Source: Candidatus Bipolaricaulota bacterium | GTDB lineage: Bacteria > Bipolaricaulota > Bipolaricaulia > UBA7950 > UBA9294 | Reading direction: 5' to 3' | Assembly (NCBI GenBank): GCA_003979035.1 | Contig: RXOA01000108.1 | Location: 1-34,320 of the forward strand | Length of the DNA: 34,320 nt | In this document: in pieces, positions 1 through 9,741 of the stretch | How the letters are laid out: every line of letters starts with the position of its first letter | How positions within the stretch are numbered: position 1 is the stretch's first letter | Position numbers and translations under genes: made by a program | Notes under the pieces: generated by a model | The model's input: the letters and a program-made list of their open reading frames with translations, nothing else | Databases searched by the model: none | Told to the model about the DNA's origin: nothing

Positions 1-1118
1 ACAAGACGCTTCAGGCTTCGTGTGAGATTCACTGTGTGATCCCTCATTGCCGGGAACACTCGTGCGAGTTCCGGAATCGCCATGGTGAAGACGATCACGC
101 CCGTGACGAGGCGAACCATCTGGATGGGAACCGGACTGGAGGAAAGCTGCATCAAGCGTCCGCCGGCATTCAGCCCGCCGAAGAACATGGCCGAGAACAG
201 AATGCCGATTGGGTGATTTCGCCCGACCATGGCAACGGCCATCCCGTCGAAGCCGATGTTCGTGAGCTGTCCGTGAAGACGATACATTGCGTGCGTGGGA
301 GAGCTTCCCATCAGAATCATCGTGGCGGCAAGCCCGGCGCTCATTCCGCCAAGCACAAAAGCAAGGAACATCGTCCGCTTGCTTCGGATTCCGCCGTATC
401 GTGCCGCCGAAGGATTCAGCCCGGCGGCCCGCACCTCGTACCCGATCGAAGTGTGCCACAGCACGAAGTACACAATCAGAGCGAATGCGATCGCGATGAA
501 GATTGCGTACGTCAGATCGGTTCCGCGGATCAGCTTGGGAAAGACCGCGCTGGGTGGAATGGCGATTGTCTGGTCGGCCGAGAACGAATTCAACAGTACC
601 GCGCCGATGAGGAAGATCGAGAGAAAGTGAGCGATCCAGTTGAACATGATCGTCGAAATCACTTCGTGGACACCGCGAATCATTTTCAGCAGAGCGGGGC
701 CGACACTCCAAAGGGCGCCCGCGGTCATGGCAAATATCAAGGCGACGATGTGATGCAGGCCGGGCGGCAACGTAAAGAAGCCGACGCTAACGGCCGCCAA
801 CCCTCCCATGATCAACTGTCCCTCCGCGCCGATGTTGAACATCCCTGCCCGCAGGCAGATGGAGAAGGTCAGCCCCGTAAGCACCAACGGTGCTGCAAGT
901 GTTCCGGAGTCGGCCAATCCCCACTTGCTGCCGAAAGCGCCTACGAGCATCGCCTTGTAGGCGACAATCGGGTTGTAGCCCCACAGCCACATTACCAAGG
1001 CTCCGATCAGCAGGCCGACGATGGCGGCGAGTACGGATTCGAACGCCGGATGAAGTCCGGTCAGGGTGCGATGGACACCCCGAAGCAAGCGAGAAGTATG
1101 TTCCTGGGGTTCCGTCAT
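1..1118 (-). CDS. ABC transporter permease, BMP/nucleoside-type (truncated at left window edge)
   Basis: Open minus frame from ATG at 1118 to the window edge, translated by eye: MTEPQEHTSRLLRGV...GMFNIGAEGQLIMGGLAAV...; the GAEGQ motif and hydrophobic segments fit the branched-chain/BMP permease family. ATGA overlap with the upstream ATPase stop. Confidence 0.88.
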   Translation of the reverse strand, partial: MTEPQEHTSRLLRGVHRTLTGLHPAFESVLAAIVGLLIGALVMWLWGYNPIVAYKAMLVGAFGSKWGLADSGTLAAPLVLTGLTFSICLRAGMFNIGAEGQLIMGGLAAVSVGFFTLPPGLHHIVALIFAMTAGALWSVGPALLKMIRGVHEVISTIMFNWIAHFLSIFLIGAVLLNSFSADQTIAIPPSAVFPKLIRGTDLTYAIFIAIAFALIVYFVLWHTSIGYEVRAAGLNPSAARYGGIRSKRTMFLAFVLGGMSAGLAATMILMGSSPTHAMYRLHGQLTNIGFDGMAVAMVGRNHPIGILFSAMFFGGLNAGGRLMQLSSSPVPIQMVRLVTGVIVFTMAIPELARVFPAMRDHTVNLTRSLKRL

Positions 1119-2716
1119 GACACCGGTTCCTCCTCTGTGACGCCTCCCATGAGCAGTCCTACACGCTCTCGATTCAAGCTCGCAGGCGAGCAAACGGTCA
1201 TGAACTTCCCTTCGTACATGATGGCGACGCGATCTGAGAGAGCGAGAACTTCATCCAGGTCGGCGGATACGAGCAAAATCGCCCTTCCGTCGCCTCGCAT
1301 CTCCACAAGCAAGTCGCGAATGTACTTGGCCGCGCCGATGTCGAGTCCGCGAGTGGGTTGTGCCGCCACAATGATCGCCGGATCCTTGGCCAGTTCGCGA
1401 CCTACGATCAGCTTCTGCTGGTTGCCGCCCGATAGGCTCTTCGCCGGGGCGCTCGGCCCCGTGGCGCGGATCTCGAAGCGATCCATCAGTGCACGAACAT
1501 GGCGGTTGATCGTGGGCCACTTCAGGAACCCCAATGGACCTTGAAATTCCTTCCATCGCTGGACACCGAGAATGGCGTTCTCTGCCAATGTGAACGGCAG
1601 GACAAGCCCAAACTCCCACCGATCTTCCGGAATGTGCGCAACGCCCAGGCGATAAATCGCCCGCGGATCCTTCCCGAGAATGTTCGTTCCGTTGATGGTG
1701 GCCACACCCGCGAAAGGATTCCTCAGCCCGGTCAGACACTCGACCAATTCGGTCTGACCATTGCCTTCCACCCCCGCGATTCCGAAGATTTCCCCGCCAT
1801 ACACATCAAAAGAGATGTCATCGACTGCGATCTCGTCTGTGTTTCCACGGCTTGAAAGGGATTCGACGTGGAGGATGCTGTCCGCCGATCGATCAACTTC
1901 CTCACGATCGCGGCAGATCGGGAGATCCTCGTCTCGGAGCTCGACGGCATCGGCTTCCTTGTCCAGGACATCACCGACCATCAACCTCGCAAGGTGTTGC
2001 GTCGATGTTTCCTTCGTGACGAGATCCCCGACAAGCTCACCATGACGCAGCACGATGATTCGATCGGTGACCGATTTCACTTCCTTGAGTTTGTGGGTGA
2101 TCAAGACGATCGACTTGCCTTCGGTTCGCAATCTGCCAAGCAGCTCGAACAGATCGTCCACCTCAAGCGGTGTTAGTACGGACGTCGGCTCGTCGAGAAT
2201 CAGAAGATCTACGTTCCGAGACAGGACCTTGAGGATTTCGACGCGCTGCTGCTCGCCAACTGCGAGTTTCTCGACAGGTACGTCAAGAGGCACCTCGAGT
2301 CCGCTTCCCGCCATCACGGCCTCGAGCCGTTCCTTGGCCCGCGCAAGTCGGATTCGCGTGAACGGTTTCTCGTGGCTCAGCGCGACGTTCTCTGTGGCCG
2401 TGAAGGTCCCGACAAGTGCGAAATGCTGATGAACCATCCCGATTCCGAAGTCAAGAGCTTCGCGGGGGCTGCCGAAGCGAATCTGCCCCCTAGGGGAAAC
2501 GACACGGCCTTCACTTGGCGGAAGCAACCCGGACAGCATCTTTGTCAACGTTGTCTTGCCCGCGCCGTTCTCTCCAAGGAGACCGACGATTTCGCCGGAA
2601 TGAAGCTCCATCGTGACGTTGCGGACAGCCGCGGTTCCATCACCATAGATCTTCGTGATATTCTCGGCTCTCAGAAAGTAGCTATCGACGTTGTCGGATA
2701 CCAGCGACATGTTCAT
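1115..2716 (-). CDS. Duplicated ABC ATPase of BMP/nucleoside or simple-sugar transporter
   Basis: Two ATPase halves: GENGAGKTTL Walker A, LDEPTSVLTP Walker B, second half LSGGNQQKLIVGREL. Start taken at MNMSLVSDN after AGGTGG. Confidence 0.93.
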   Translation of the reverse strand: MNMSLVSDNVDSYFLRAENITKIYGDGTAAVRNVTMELHSGEIVGLLGENGAGKTTLTKMLSGLLPPSEGRVVSPRGQIRFGSPREALDFGIGMVHQHFALVGTFTATENVALSHEKPFTRIRLARAKERLEAVMAGSGLEVPLDVPVEKLAVGEQQRVEILKVLSRNVDLLILDEPTSVLTPLEVDDLFELLGRLRTEGKSIVLITHKLKEVKSVTDRIIVLRHGELVGDLVTKETSTQHLARLMVGDVLDKEADAVELRDEDLPICRDREEVDRSADSILHVESLSSRGNTDEIAVDDISFDVYGGEIFGIAGVEGNGQTELVECLTGLRNPFAGVATINGTNILGKDPRAIYRLGVAHIPEDRWEFGLVLPFTLAENAILGVQRWKEFQGPLGFLKWPTINRHVRALMDRFEIRATGPSAPAKSLSGGNQQKLIVGRELAKDPAIIVAAQPTRGLDIGAAKYIRDLLVEMRGDGRAILLVSADLDEVLALSDRVAIMYEGKFMTVCSPASLNRERVGLLMGGVTEEEPVS

Positions 2717-2743
2717 GGTTCCACCTGGTTCGCCCTGTCCGAT

Positions 2744-2780
2744 GCAAGAAAAGGGAGAGGAATGGGGCATCCCTCTCCCG
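2744..2780 (-). terminator. Intercistronic hairpin/attenuating terminator between substrate-binding protein and ATPase genes
   Basis: Minus strand GGGAGAGG-gatgccccatt-CCTCTCCC followed by TTTTCTTG. Confidence 0.7.
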
Positions 2781-2807
2781 TGATTGCTACTCGTTCGCGG
2801 CCCTCAT

Positions 2808-4016
2808 TTACGGAGAGCCGAGTTCGTATTCCGCGCTGCTTCGGATGGCGTTCATCTCGTCATCGGTGTTGGCTGTGATGACCTGGATTGAGCCATCAAG
2901 GATTCCCTCTTCCATCTCCGTAATCGCATCCCAGATCTCATTCGGGAGCGCGGCGCGCTCGCCAGCCCAGGCAGCGATCGTCTCGTAGAAGTCGATCTCC
3001 GCACCGGCTGCGATTCCGAAATCGATGAACTCAAGTAGGTCCACGGCCTTGCTGAGCTTGACGCCCGAATTGGCCAACGTGCCCACATAACCGCCGGCAA
3101 GACCTGCCGCGGCATTGGTGGCAACTTGATCGAAGAACGTTCCCATCTCAACGGCCTTGATCGCCTCGTAAACGGCTACGTCCACGCGCTTCATACCACT
3201 TGCCAGCGTGTGGGAGAAGTAGTCCTGGTTTGCGTCGACGCCGAAGTAGTAGGGAGGTCCGGACATCGTTCCTGCTTGAGTGTGTGCGTTGACGACGGCA
3301 CGATGATCACCGAAGCCAACCGGCCCGGCGACGTTGTACACACCGACGGCACCGGCGGCAAGCTGCGCGGTAGTCGTCGACTCGCCCAGTTCTTCATCGT
3401 CGAAGGAGTAGATGTAGTTGTAGAGGAACTGAATTCCGGGGTTGGTTCCGTAGATCTCTTCCCACTTCGCATTGGCCCAGGCAATCCCGTAACGAAGACC
3501 TGCTTCGAAGTGATACAGAACGGATCCTGGCACGCCCAACACAGCGCCCAAGTGTGAGTAGCCGTAGTACGCAGCCGTCATGGCGCCGAGGGCGCCGACC
3601 AGCGCGGACATTTCATTCTCGTTGAACACCAGGTTCATGATGTTCGGCCCTTGCGTGTTCCACGGGGGCGGACCTGCTGCAACATCAACGATAGCGAACG
3701 GCTGATCCGGGAAAGCTGGAGCGACTTCGTTCAGCGCTCCGGTGAGGAGGAACCCGGTAGCAACGATCAAATCGTAGGTTCCGTCCCGGGCGGCATTCCG
3801 CACATTCGGCAGATAGTCACTCTCCGAGGTGCTCGCAAGCGTGACAACTTCCCATCCGAATTCTGCGGCTGCCTGCTTTGCTCCGGCGAAGGCCATGTCG
3901 TTAAACGACTGGTCCCCTTCGCCGCCAACATCCAGAATGACCGCCACTCTCTTTGCGGATGCCGCAAAGGACAATCCCAGAGCCAGCACTAGACAGAGAA
4001 CAAAGATTCTCTTCAA
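2808..4016 (-). CDS. BMP family ABC transporter substrate-binding protein
   Basis: Signal peptide LKRIFVLCLVLALGLSFAASA followed by VAVILDVGGEGDQSFNDMAFAGAKQAAAEFGWEV; TTG start preceded by AAGGAGG. Confidence 0.9.
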   Translation of the reverse strand: MKRIFVLCLVLALGLSFAASAKRVAVILDVGGEGDQSFNDMAFAGAKQAAAEFGWEVVTLASTSESDYLPNVRNAARDGTYDLIVATGFLLTGALNEVAPAFPDQPFAIVDVAAGPPPWNTQGPNIMNLVFNENEMSALVGALGAMTAAYYGYSHLGAVLGVPGSVLYHFEAGLRYGIAWANAKWEEIYGTNPGIQFLYNYIYSFDDEELGESTTTAQLAAGAVGVYNVAGPVGFGDHRAVVNAHTQAGTMSGPPYYFGVDANQDYFSHTLASGMKRVDVAVYEAIKAVEMGTFFDQVATNAAAGLAGGYVGTLANSGVKLSKAVDLLEFIDFGIAAGAEIDFYETIAAWAGERAALPNEIWDAITEMEEGILDGSIQVITANTDDEMNAIRSSAEYELGSP

Positions 4017-4197
4017 CGCAACCTCCTTGGTTGTGCGCCTCTTGCTGATTTGACCGGTTTCCATGGTATCACGGATTGGTGAATCCATGGTGCCGGCCAA
4101 CCGTCCTGCCTCAGCAACACATTTCGGCCTTCTGTTCAGCGCTTGGTGTAGAAGTCCACCTTTCCAAGCTTGCGCAGCCCAACCCCTCCATCAACCT

Positions 4198-4212
4198 GTC
4201 GGACCGTCCGAC
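4198..4212. repeat. Perfect inverted repeat GTCGGAC-c-GTCCGAC, possible operator
   Basis: 7-bp arms with 1-bp spacer in the intergenic region upstream of the bmp operon and of the 4333 gene. Confidence 0.5.
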
Positions 4213-4332
4213 CGCCTAACCCATAAATCATTCTACAGGAAGACGATCATGGCAGCCAAGACATTGAAGATCATGCATCTTGAGGGGGTCTTGATGTACG
4301 CTCGTCATTGACTTAAGGAGTTGTTCGCCAGC

Positions 4333-5268
4333 GTGGCAAGGATCCTGTTTGCGATAGGCGTTCTCAGCATGTTCAGTGTGGGAGGTGTGGCATCTTCTTC
4401 GTCCGCGGAGGCCTGGGGACAGGCGGGAGGAGTCTGCCTTGCTTCCTGGGCGCCGTGTGTCGCGCTTCATCAAGCGTACGGCGAGTACCTCTTCCAGGGG
4501 ATCCGCCCGGATGTCCCGGACGAGGTGGCGACCGCTTCGCAGCAGACACGAGGCGCCGTCGAGCGGCTGTTGCTGCTTGTCGCCGATGACCCGAGTCCAC
4601 CTGCAGATCCGATTGTTGCAGCGACGGCATTGCTCCACCGACTGGACGAGGTGGAGCAGCACTACCGTGAAATCTTCCAGCAGCTTGACGATCTCGTGGA
4701 TCCCGATCCGGAGGCTCTGCTTTCGATGCTGGAAGATGCTTCCGATGCCGGGTTCTTCGTGATGATTCTCGACGTCAAGGAATCGCTTGATGTTCTTGTA
4801 GAGTCTCTTCTGGCGGAGATCGGCGATGCCGACGACCGGACGCGGTTTTCGGCGGCGTTCATCGCCGAAGGACTCCTCACGGCACCGGGAAGTGTGCGGT
4901 TTGATCCCCAGTGGATCGAGGCTCTCGTCTATCTTGGAGAGGCCAGTACTGCCGTCCTTCCAGTGGAAGCCGTCGACGCAATCGGGCGATTGATCGAAGT
5001 GGCGGAAGGCCCGGACGAGCTGACCGCAGAAGACTGGCGACACATCCGGAGCGAAGCCGCCCGATTGAAGGAGGCCCTCCACGGAGCGTTCGTGACGCCG
5101 GAATCGCCGACCCTCGCTTCTGAGCAGTCCCCGAACGAGATCAGCAGTTCCGGTGATCACGACCAGCGGGGCGCGGTGGCATCAACCAAACGGTGGACAC
5201 TTGCGGTGGTCATCGGTCTCGGCCTGATGATCGCACTCGGCATCGTTGCAGCCGACGCCCTCCGCTAG
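4333..5268 (+). CDS. Hypothetical protein with N-terminal signal/TM and C-terminal TM helix
   Basis: AAGGAG followed by GTG start MARILFAIGVLSMFSVGG...; C-terminal WTLAVVIGLGLMIALGIVAADALR. Confidence 0.7.
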   Translation: MARILFAIGVLSMFSVGGVASSSSAEAWGQAGGVCLASWAPCVALHQAYGEYLFQGIRPDVPDEVATASQQTRGAVERLLLLVADDPSPPADPIVAATALLHRLDEVEQHYREIFQQLDDLVDPDPEALLSMLEDASDAGFFVMILDVKESLDVLVESLLAEIGDADDRTRFSAAFIAEGLLTAPGSVRFDPQWIEALVYLGEASTAVLPVEAVDAIGRLIEVAEGPDELTAEDWRHIRSEAARLKEALHGAFVTPESPTLASEQSPNEISSSGDHDQRGAVASTKRWTLAVVIGLGLMIALGIVAADALR

Positions 5269-5272
5269 GGCA

Positions 5273-5707
5273 TCACTCCGTCGGAAGCCGCGCGATTCGC
5301 CAGTACTCCTGAACCGTCTGGATCAATCGCTCAAAATCCTTGGAATCGACCGGCTTGGTCATGTAGCTTGCCGCGCCGCTATCATAGGCGCGAACCATAT
5401 CCTCGTCCCGCTCGGAGTTCGTCAAGACGATCACCGGAATCCTCCGCAGACGTTCGTCCTGCTTGATGTCCGCAAGGACCTCGAGTCCGTTCGCTTTGGG
5501 GAGCTTGAGATCGAGAAGAACCAAGTCGGGCTTGGGTGCGTCATCAAACTCGCCTTGCCGGTGGAGGAAATTCAGTGCCTGCTCGCCATCGTAGGCGAAG
5601 TAAAGGTCGCACTTGAACTCACTCTTTCGCATGGCACGCTTGATGATCATCACGTCGTCCTCGTTGTCCTCGACAACCAGAACGTTCATTCGGTCCGGGC
5701 TAAGCAT
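5273..5707 (-). CDS. Rcp1-like single-domain response regulator
   Basis: NVLVVEDNEDDVMIIKRAM...PDLVLLDLKLPKANGLEVL...IPVIVLTNS...YMTKPVD; receiver domain only; overlaps end of the kinase gene. Confidence 0.9.
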   Translation of the reverse strand: MLSPDRMNVLVVEDNEDDVMIIKRAMRKSEFKCDLYFAYDGEQALNFLHRQGEFDDAPKPDLVLLDLKLPKANGLEVLADIKQDERLRRIPVIVLTNSERDEDMVRAYDSGAASYMTKPVDSKDFERLIQTVQEYWRIARLPTE

Positions 5708-7556
5708 GGGTTTCCACCTCGCTTCTGGCCGTTGCTTTGGGCAGGGTGAAGAAGAACGTGCTTCCCACTCCCACCTCGGATTCCACCCAGATATCCCCCC
5801 CATGTTCTTCGACGATCCGCTTGCAGATCGCCAAACCAGCGCCTGTCCCTTCGACATCTTTACGAGGGTTTAGCTTCTCGAAGATGCCGAAAATCCTTTC
5901 ACGGTAGCGGCTTTCGATTCCGATTCCGTTGTCCTTTACAAAAAACGTACACATACCGTTACGATTCTCCTTGTGGGTCCATCCAACGTGCAATGTGGGC
6001 AAAGCCTTATCATTGTACTTGATTGCGTTGACAATCAGATTACTGAACAACTCTCCGATTCGCACCTCGCTTCCAACCACGGTAGGAAGATCCTCATCAA
6101 TCCGGAGATTCACGCCACGCAACCGCATCTCAAGATCCTCACGCGTCTCATCGAGTAGCCTTCCGACGGGGATTCGCTCCGTGGAAGCCGAGTCGATATG
6201 GATGCTGGAGAGCGAAAGGAGATCGTTGATCAGCGCCCGCATCCGGCCCGATGTCTTCCGCAATGTTTGGAGATAGGTATTGCCCTCTTCATCCAGTTTG
6301 TCGGCGTAATCCTCGATCAGGAAGCCGCTGAACGCTTCCACCGTGCGGAGCGGCTCTTTGAGGTCATGGGAAACGACGTAGGAGAACTCTTCGAGTTTTT
6401 GGAGCGTCCGCTGAAGGTTCTGCGTCTTCTCCAGCAGTCCTTCTTCAAGGCGCTTGATCTCCGTGATGTCAATGAAGTGGTCAATCCGTCCGCCACGGTA
6501 TCGCTCCGTTTCCACGGGGATGGAGCGATAGGCCAATACTCGTTCATCTCTTTCCATCCCCGGCTTGACGCGGCAGGTATAGGATTCGACCGGTGTCCGG
6601 GTCTCGATGGCCTGCTCGACGACACGACTGACTTCCTCGCAATTCTCGAAGACCCCGACAAACCGGGCAAACGCCCGCATGGAATCGATTCCGATCAGTC
6701 GGTCGCGGTCGATTCCGAAGAACCGGCCGATGGTCTCGTTCGCCCAAACGACATGATGTTTCCGATCGCTGATGATGATTCCCGAGTCAAGCGTGTCCAC
6801 GGCGGCTTCGATGAGAAACCGGTATCGCGCTTCCGCTTCCATCAAGCGTCGCTCCAGGGCCACCACTTGGCGACGATCCTGTGCCTCAAGGAGAGCCATC
6901 CGATCCGAAATCCGTTGCGCGCGCAGCTCCATGGGAATCTGCTCGCGGCGCTCGTTCATGAACCGTGTCTTGATGTCGCGGATCTCTCCCCGCTCGAACA
7001 GGCGCATCAACTCGGTCTTCATGCGATCCAGTTCCTCCGGATGGACGTATTCCGAGAACTGCAGCGACCGCTTGGTCATGTGCCCGAGAATACTGCGTGA
7101 CATCTCGTTCCGTCGGAGGATGGTTCCCTCGCGATCGATGAAGTGGAGGACATTCAGAGACCCTTCGAATACTTCATCGTCGTGGCGATCGTCAAGGGAA
7201 TGAGCATGCCGCCAACGGTCCCGCATCGCCGCGCGTTTGCCCGCCACCAACCCGATCACGGAAGCGATACAGAGATTGGTGATGAACAGCGTGCCAATGA
7301 GAATCCCGCCCGAATGCAGCAAGAACGGCACGCCGACAGCCGAGGTCAGGATGGCGATGACGAGAGCCCCACGCAGCCGAACGGTTGCTGCGACCAACGC
7401 AAGCGGGACGGCGAGTGCGATGAAGACAAGAGGAATCGGCACGGTTCCGGGGATTCGTAGAACGACGAGCACGAGCACGGCGATGACGTACGCCGAAGCG
7501 ATGACGATACCCTTCTCCACAGTGTTGGATCGCTTGGTCACTGGTCCATTCCTCAA
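5700..7556 (-). CDS. Membrane PAS-domain sensor histidine kinase
   Basis: N-terminal TM helices, PAS-like regions, HisKA SYVVSHDLKEPLRTVEAFSGFL, HATPase motifs NLIVNAIKYND, DNGIGI, GTGAGLAICKRIVEEHGG. Start could be TTG at 7556 or GTG at 7541. Confidence 0.92.
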   Translation of the reverse strand: MRNGPVTKRSNTVEKGIVIASAYVIAVLVLVVLRIPGTVPIPLVFIALAVPLALVAATVRLRGALVIAILTSAVGVPFLLHSGGILIGTLFITNLCIASVIGLVAGKRAAMRDRWRHAHSLDDRHDDEVFEGSLNVLHFIDREGTILRRNEMSRSILGHMTKRSLQFSEYVHPEELDRMKTELMRLFERGEIRDIKTRFMNERREQIPMELRAQRISDRMALLEAQDRRQVVALERRLMEAEARYRFLIEAAVDTLDSGIIISDRKHHVVWANETIGRFFGIDRDRLIGIDSMRAFARFVGVFENCEEVSRVVEQAIETRTPVESYTCRVKPGMERDERVLAYRSIPVETERYRGGRIDHFIDITEIKRLEEGLLEKTQNLQRTLQKLEEFSYVVSHDLKEPLRTVEAFSGFLIEDYADKLDEEGNTYLQTLRKTSGRMRALINDLLSLSSIHIDSASTERIPVGRLLDETREDLEMRLRGVNLRIDEDLPTVVGSEVRIGELFSNLIVNAIKYNDKALPTLHVGWTHKENRNGMCTFFVKDNGIGIESRYRERIFGIFEKLNPRKDVEGTGAGLAICKRIVEEHGGDIWVESEVGVGSTFFFTLPKATARSEVETHA

Positions 7557-7662
7557 ACATCACCCTAAGCGGAGATCGACTCACCTTCGATTGCACGATA
7601 CGGAAATCGGCGAACATCCGACAGGACACAGATCACCTAGGAGGAAGACGTTGTTCAGTCCG

Positions 7663-8337
7663 CTAGATGATGAGATTGGGATCGAGATTGACGGAGAACG
7701 GTTCCATGATCTTCTGGAGGTAGTCCTCACGTAGGATGCGGATGCGACGATTCTCCATGGCGATAATTCCGCGACTCTCAAGTTCGCTCAAGGTGCGGAT
7801 TGCGGTCTTCGAAGAGACGCCAGCCATCTCTGCAAGTTCTGCCCGCGACAGCTCGACGCCGCTCTTGCCGAGATGGAGAATCAAACGGGCAAGTCGTTCC
7901 TTACTCGAGGAGTACGATCGCTCCGCAAGTTTGTTCTGAAACGCTTTCAGTTCCTCGGAGAGTTTTTCGTACAGGCGAAAGATGGTTTTTGGATGTCGTT
8001 CGAGGAAATGGAAGAAGTCCCCTCGCTCGATGAAGCCGACGACCACAGGGTCCAGAGTCTTCGCATACGCGTTGTGACTGCCCTTGTCGAACAAAGTCGT
8101 TTCGCCCAGGATTTCTCCCGGTCCGGCAATCTTGAGGATTTGGCTCTTGGCACGTGTGCTGCGCTTCACCAGCTTCACCATGCCGTCGAAGATCAAGTAG
8201 AAGCCGAAAGCAGGCGCACCTTCGTGGAAGATGATCTCTCCCTTTCCACACTCAATCCGACGAATGGTCTGTTTGAGCCTCTCGAGATCTTTGGCCTTGA
8301 GATCGGAGAAGATGCGGAAATCCTTCAGTTCTGCCAT
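7663..8337 (-). CDS. Crp/Fnr family transcriptional regulator
   Basis: cNMP-binding fold GEIIFHEGAPAFGFYLIFDGMVKLV..., C-terminal HTH LSRAELAEMAGVSSKTAIRTLSELESRGII. Confidence 0.92.
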   Translation of the reverse strand: MAELKDFRIFSDLKAKDLERLKQTIRRIECGKGEIIFHEGAPAFGFYLIFDGMVKLVKRSTRAKSQILKIAGPGEILGETTLFDKGSHNAYAKTLDPVVVGFIERGDFFHFLERHPKTIFRLYEKLSEELKAFQNKLAERSYSSSKERLARLILHLGKSGVELSRAELAEMAGVSSKTAIRTLSELESRGIIAMENRRIRILREDYLQKIMEPFSVNLDPNLII

Positions 8338-8443
8338 CCCTACCCCCCCTTGACCGTCCTCCGGTTCCCCGAACGCGGGAGCGATCTGGTACGTGTCGAT
8401 AGTTACCCCTGATCACCACTCAAGCGAGGTCACACGTCCGCTC

Positions 8444-8472
8444 ATTCTATCAGATAGGACAAGGTGTGCCAA
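8444..8472 (-). promoter_or_regulatory. Predicted promoter of the Crp/Fnr gene
   Basis: Minus strand TTGGCA-17 nt-TAGAAT. Confidence 0.5.
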
Positions 8473-8563
8473 GCGATGCATAAGGCGCCGTCGAACGGCA
8501 GAAGTGCGTCTGGTACGGCTCGTTGTTTGTCGGACACACTGAGTGAATGTGTGCCGTTCGATC

Positions 8564-8592
8564 TTGACAGCGACTCCCGTGGGGCATAAACT
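8564..8592 (+). promoter_or_regulatory. Predicted promoter of tRNA-Leu
   Basis: TTGACA-17 nt-TAAACT, about 16 nt upstream of the mature tRNA 5' end. Confidence 0.75.
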
Positions 8593-8608
8593 GACCGCCG
8601 CTCACAAC

Positions 8609-8694
<86 letters not shown>

Positions 8695-8742
8695 CACCTC
8701 TGGCATCCTCGGCAGGCGTTCGCGCCTGTCGAGTTTTCTTTG

Positions 8743-9741
8743 TCATCGAACCGCCAACACGCCGAGAAAGACAAACAGTGCATGGACAATCCAGAAACGC
8801 ATCGTGATTCTCGGCTCGGCCAACGTGATGGCGGGAACAAGAAACGATCGGTGCGGGGACGCTGTCTCCTCGAAATGATGGTGCAACGGAGCCATCCGAA
8901 ACAGGCGCAGTCCCGTGGTTCGAAACAGTCCGACTTGAGCGATGACAGAGAGAGATTCCAGCAAAGGAACGGCGGCGAAGAACGGAAGGAAGAGGACAAG
9001 ACCGTTGTCGATCGCCAGCACGGCAAGTGTTCCCCCCAGCGCGAACGAGCCGACGTCCCCCATGAACAGCCGGGATGGGTAGCTGTTGCTCCAGAGAAAC
9101 CCGATGAGGACCCCAATCAGCAGGACAATCGATGTGGCGGACGTTGAATCGGGGAGTGAGACCACGAGCCCAATCATCGAGATCGCAGCAATCCCCGTGG
9201 CGAGACCGTCCAGTCCATCGGTCAGGTTCATGCTGTTGGTAGCGCCCGTGAACACTAACCATGTCAGCGGGAAGGTCAGCCAACGAGGGATCTGGACGAC
9301 CATTGACGCAAACGGGACGATGAACTCGGTCCGAAGCAGATTCGGGAAGAGACCGATCATGACGGCCCAAGCGATTGTCCCGAGAGCGATTTTCTGCCAG
9401 GGACGCATCCCGGATCCAGGCGCGACCCGTTCATGGCGGCGCTGGGACAAGAGGTCATCGAACAGACCGATCGCCCCAAACAACACGGATGCGACATAAA
9501 CGATCCAGCATGACGGCGAACCGCGGCCCATCCACGACAGTGCGGCGAGGCTTCCTCCCCAAACAAGGAGAACCACGACGCCTCCCATCGTCGGCGTACC
9601 TTCTTTCATCAGGTGCGACCGCGGGCCTTGCTCGCGGATGTGTTTTCCGACGCAATGGTTGCCCATGACGCGCGAGAAAGCGCTGGACATCGCGGCACAT
9701 GCAACACCGGCTGCAAGCGTCCAACCCAAAAGGGCGGTCAC
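8743..9741 (-). CDS. mraY: Phospho-N-acetylmuramoyl-pentapeptide-transferase
   Basis: GPRSHLMKEGTPTMGGVVVL, NLTDGLDGLATG, FRMAPLHHHFE motifs; GTG start overlaps upstream stop as GTGA. Confidence 0.93.
   Translation of the reverse strand: MTALLGWTLAAGVACAAMSSAFSRVMGNHCVGKHIREQGPRSHLMKEGTPTMGGVVVLLVWGGSLAALSWMGRGSPSCWIVYVASVLFGAIGLFDDLLSQRRHERVAPGSGMRPWQKIALGTIAWAVMIGLFPNLLRTEFIVPFASMVVQIPRWLTFPLTWLVFTGATNSMNLTDGLDGLATGIAAISMIGLVVSLPDSTSATSIVLLIGVLIGFLWSNSYPSRLFMGDVGSFALGGTLAVLAIDNGLVLFLPFFAAVPLLESLSVIAQVGLFRTTGLRLFRMAPLHHHFEETASPHRSFLVPAITLAEPRITMRFWIVHALFVFLGVLAVR

Noticed and set aside
36-1544. 502-aa plus-strand ORF
   Set aside because: Antisense to well-supported ABC permease/ATPase genes; low-complexity charged composition typical of shadow ORFs in GC-rich coding DNA.
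4017-4260. Purine riboswitch upstream of the BMP transporter
   Set aside because: No conserved purine aptamer core seen on the minus strand.
4228-5160. 310-aa minus-strand ORF
   Set aside because: Antisense to the 4333-5268 gene, which has an SD, signal peptide and TM segment.
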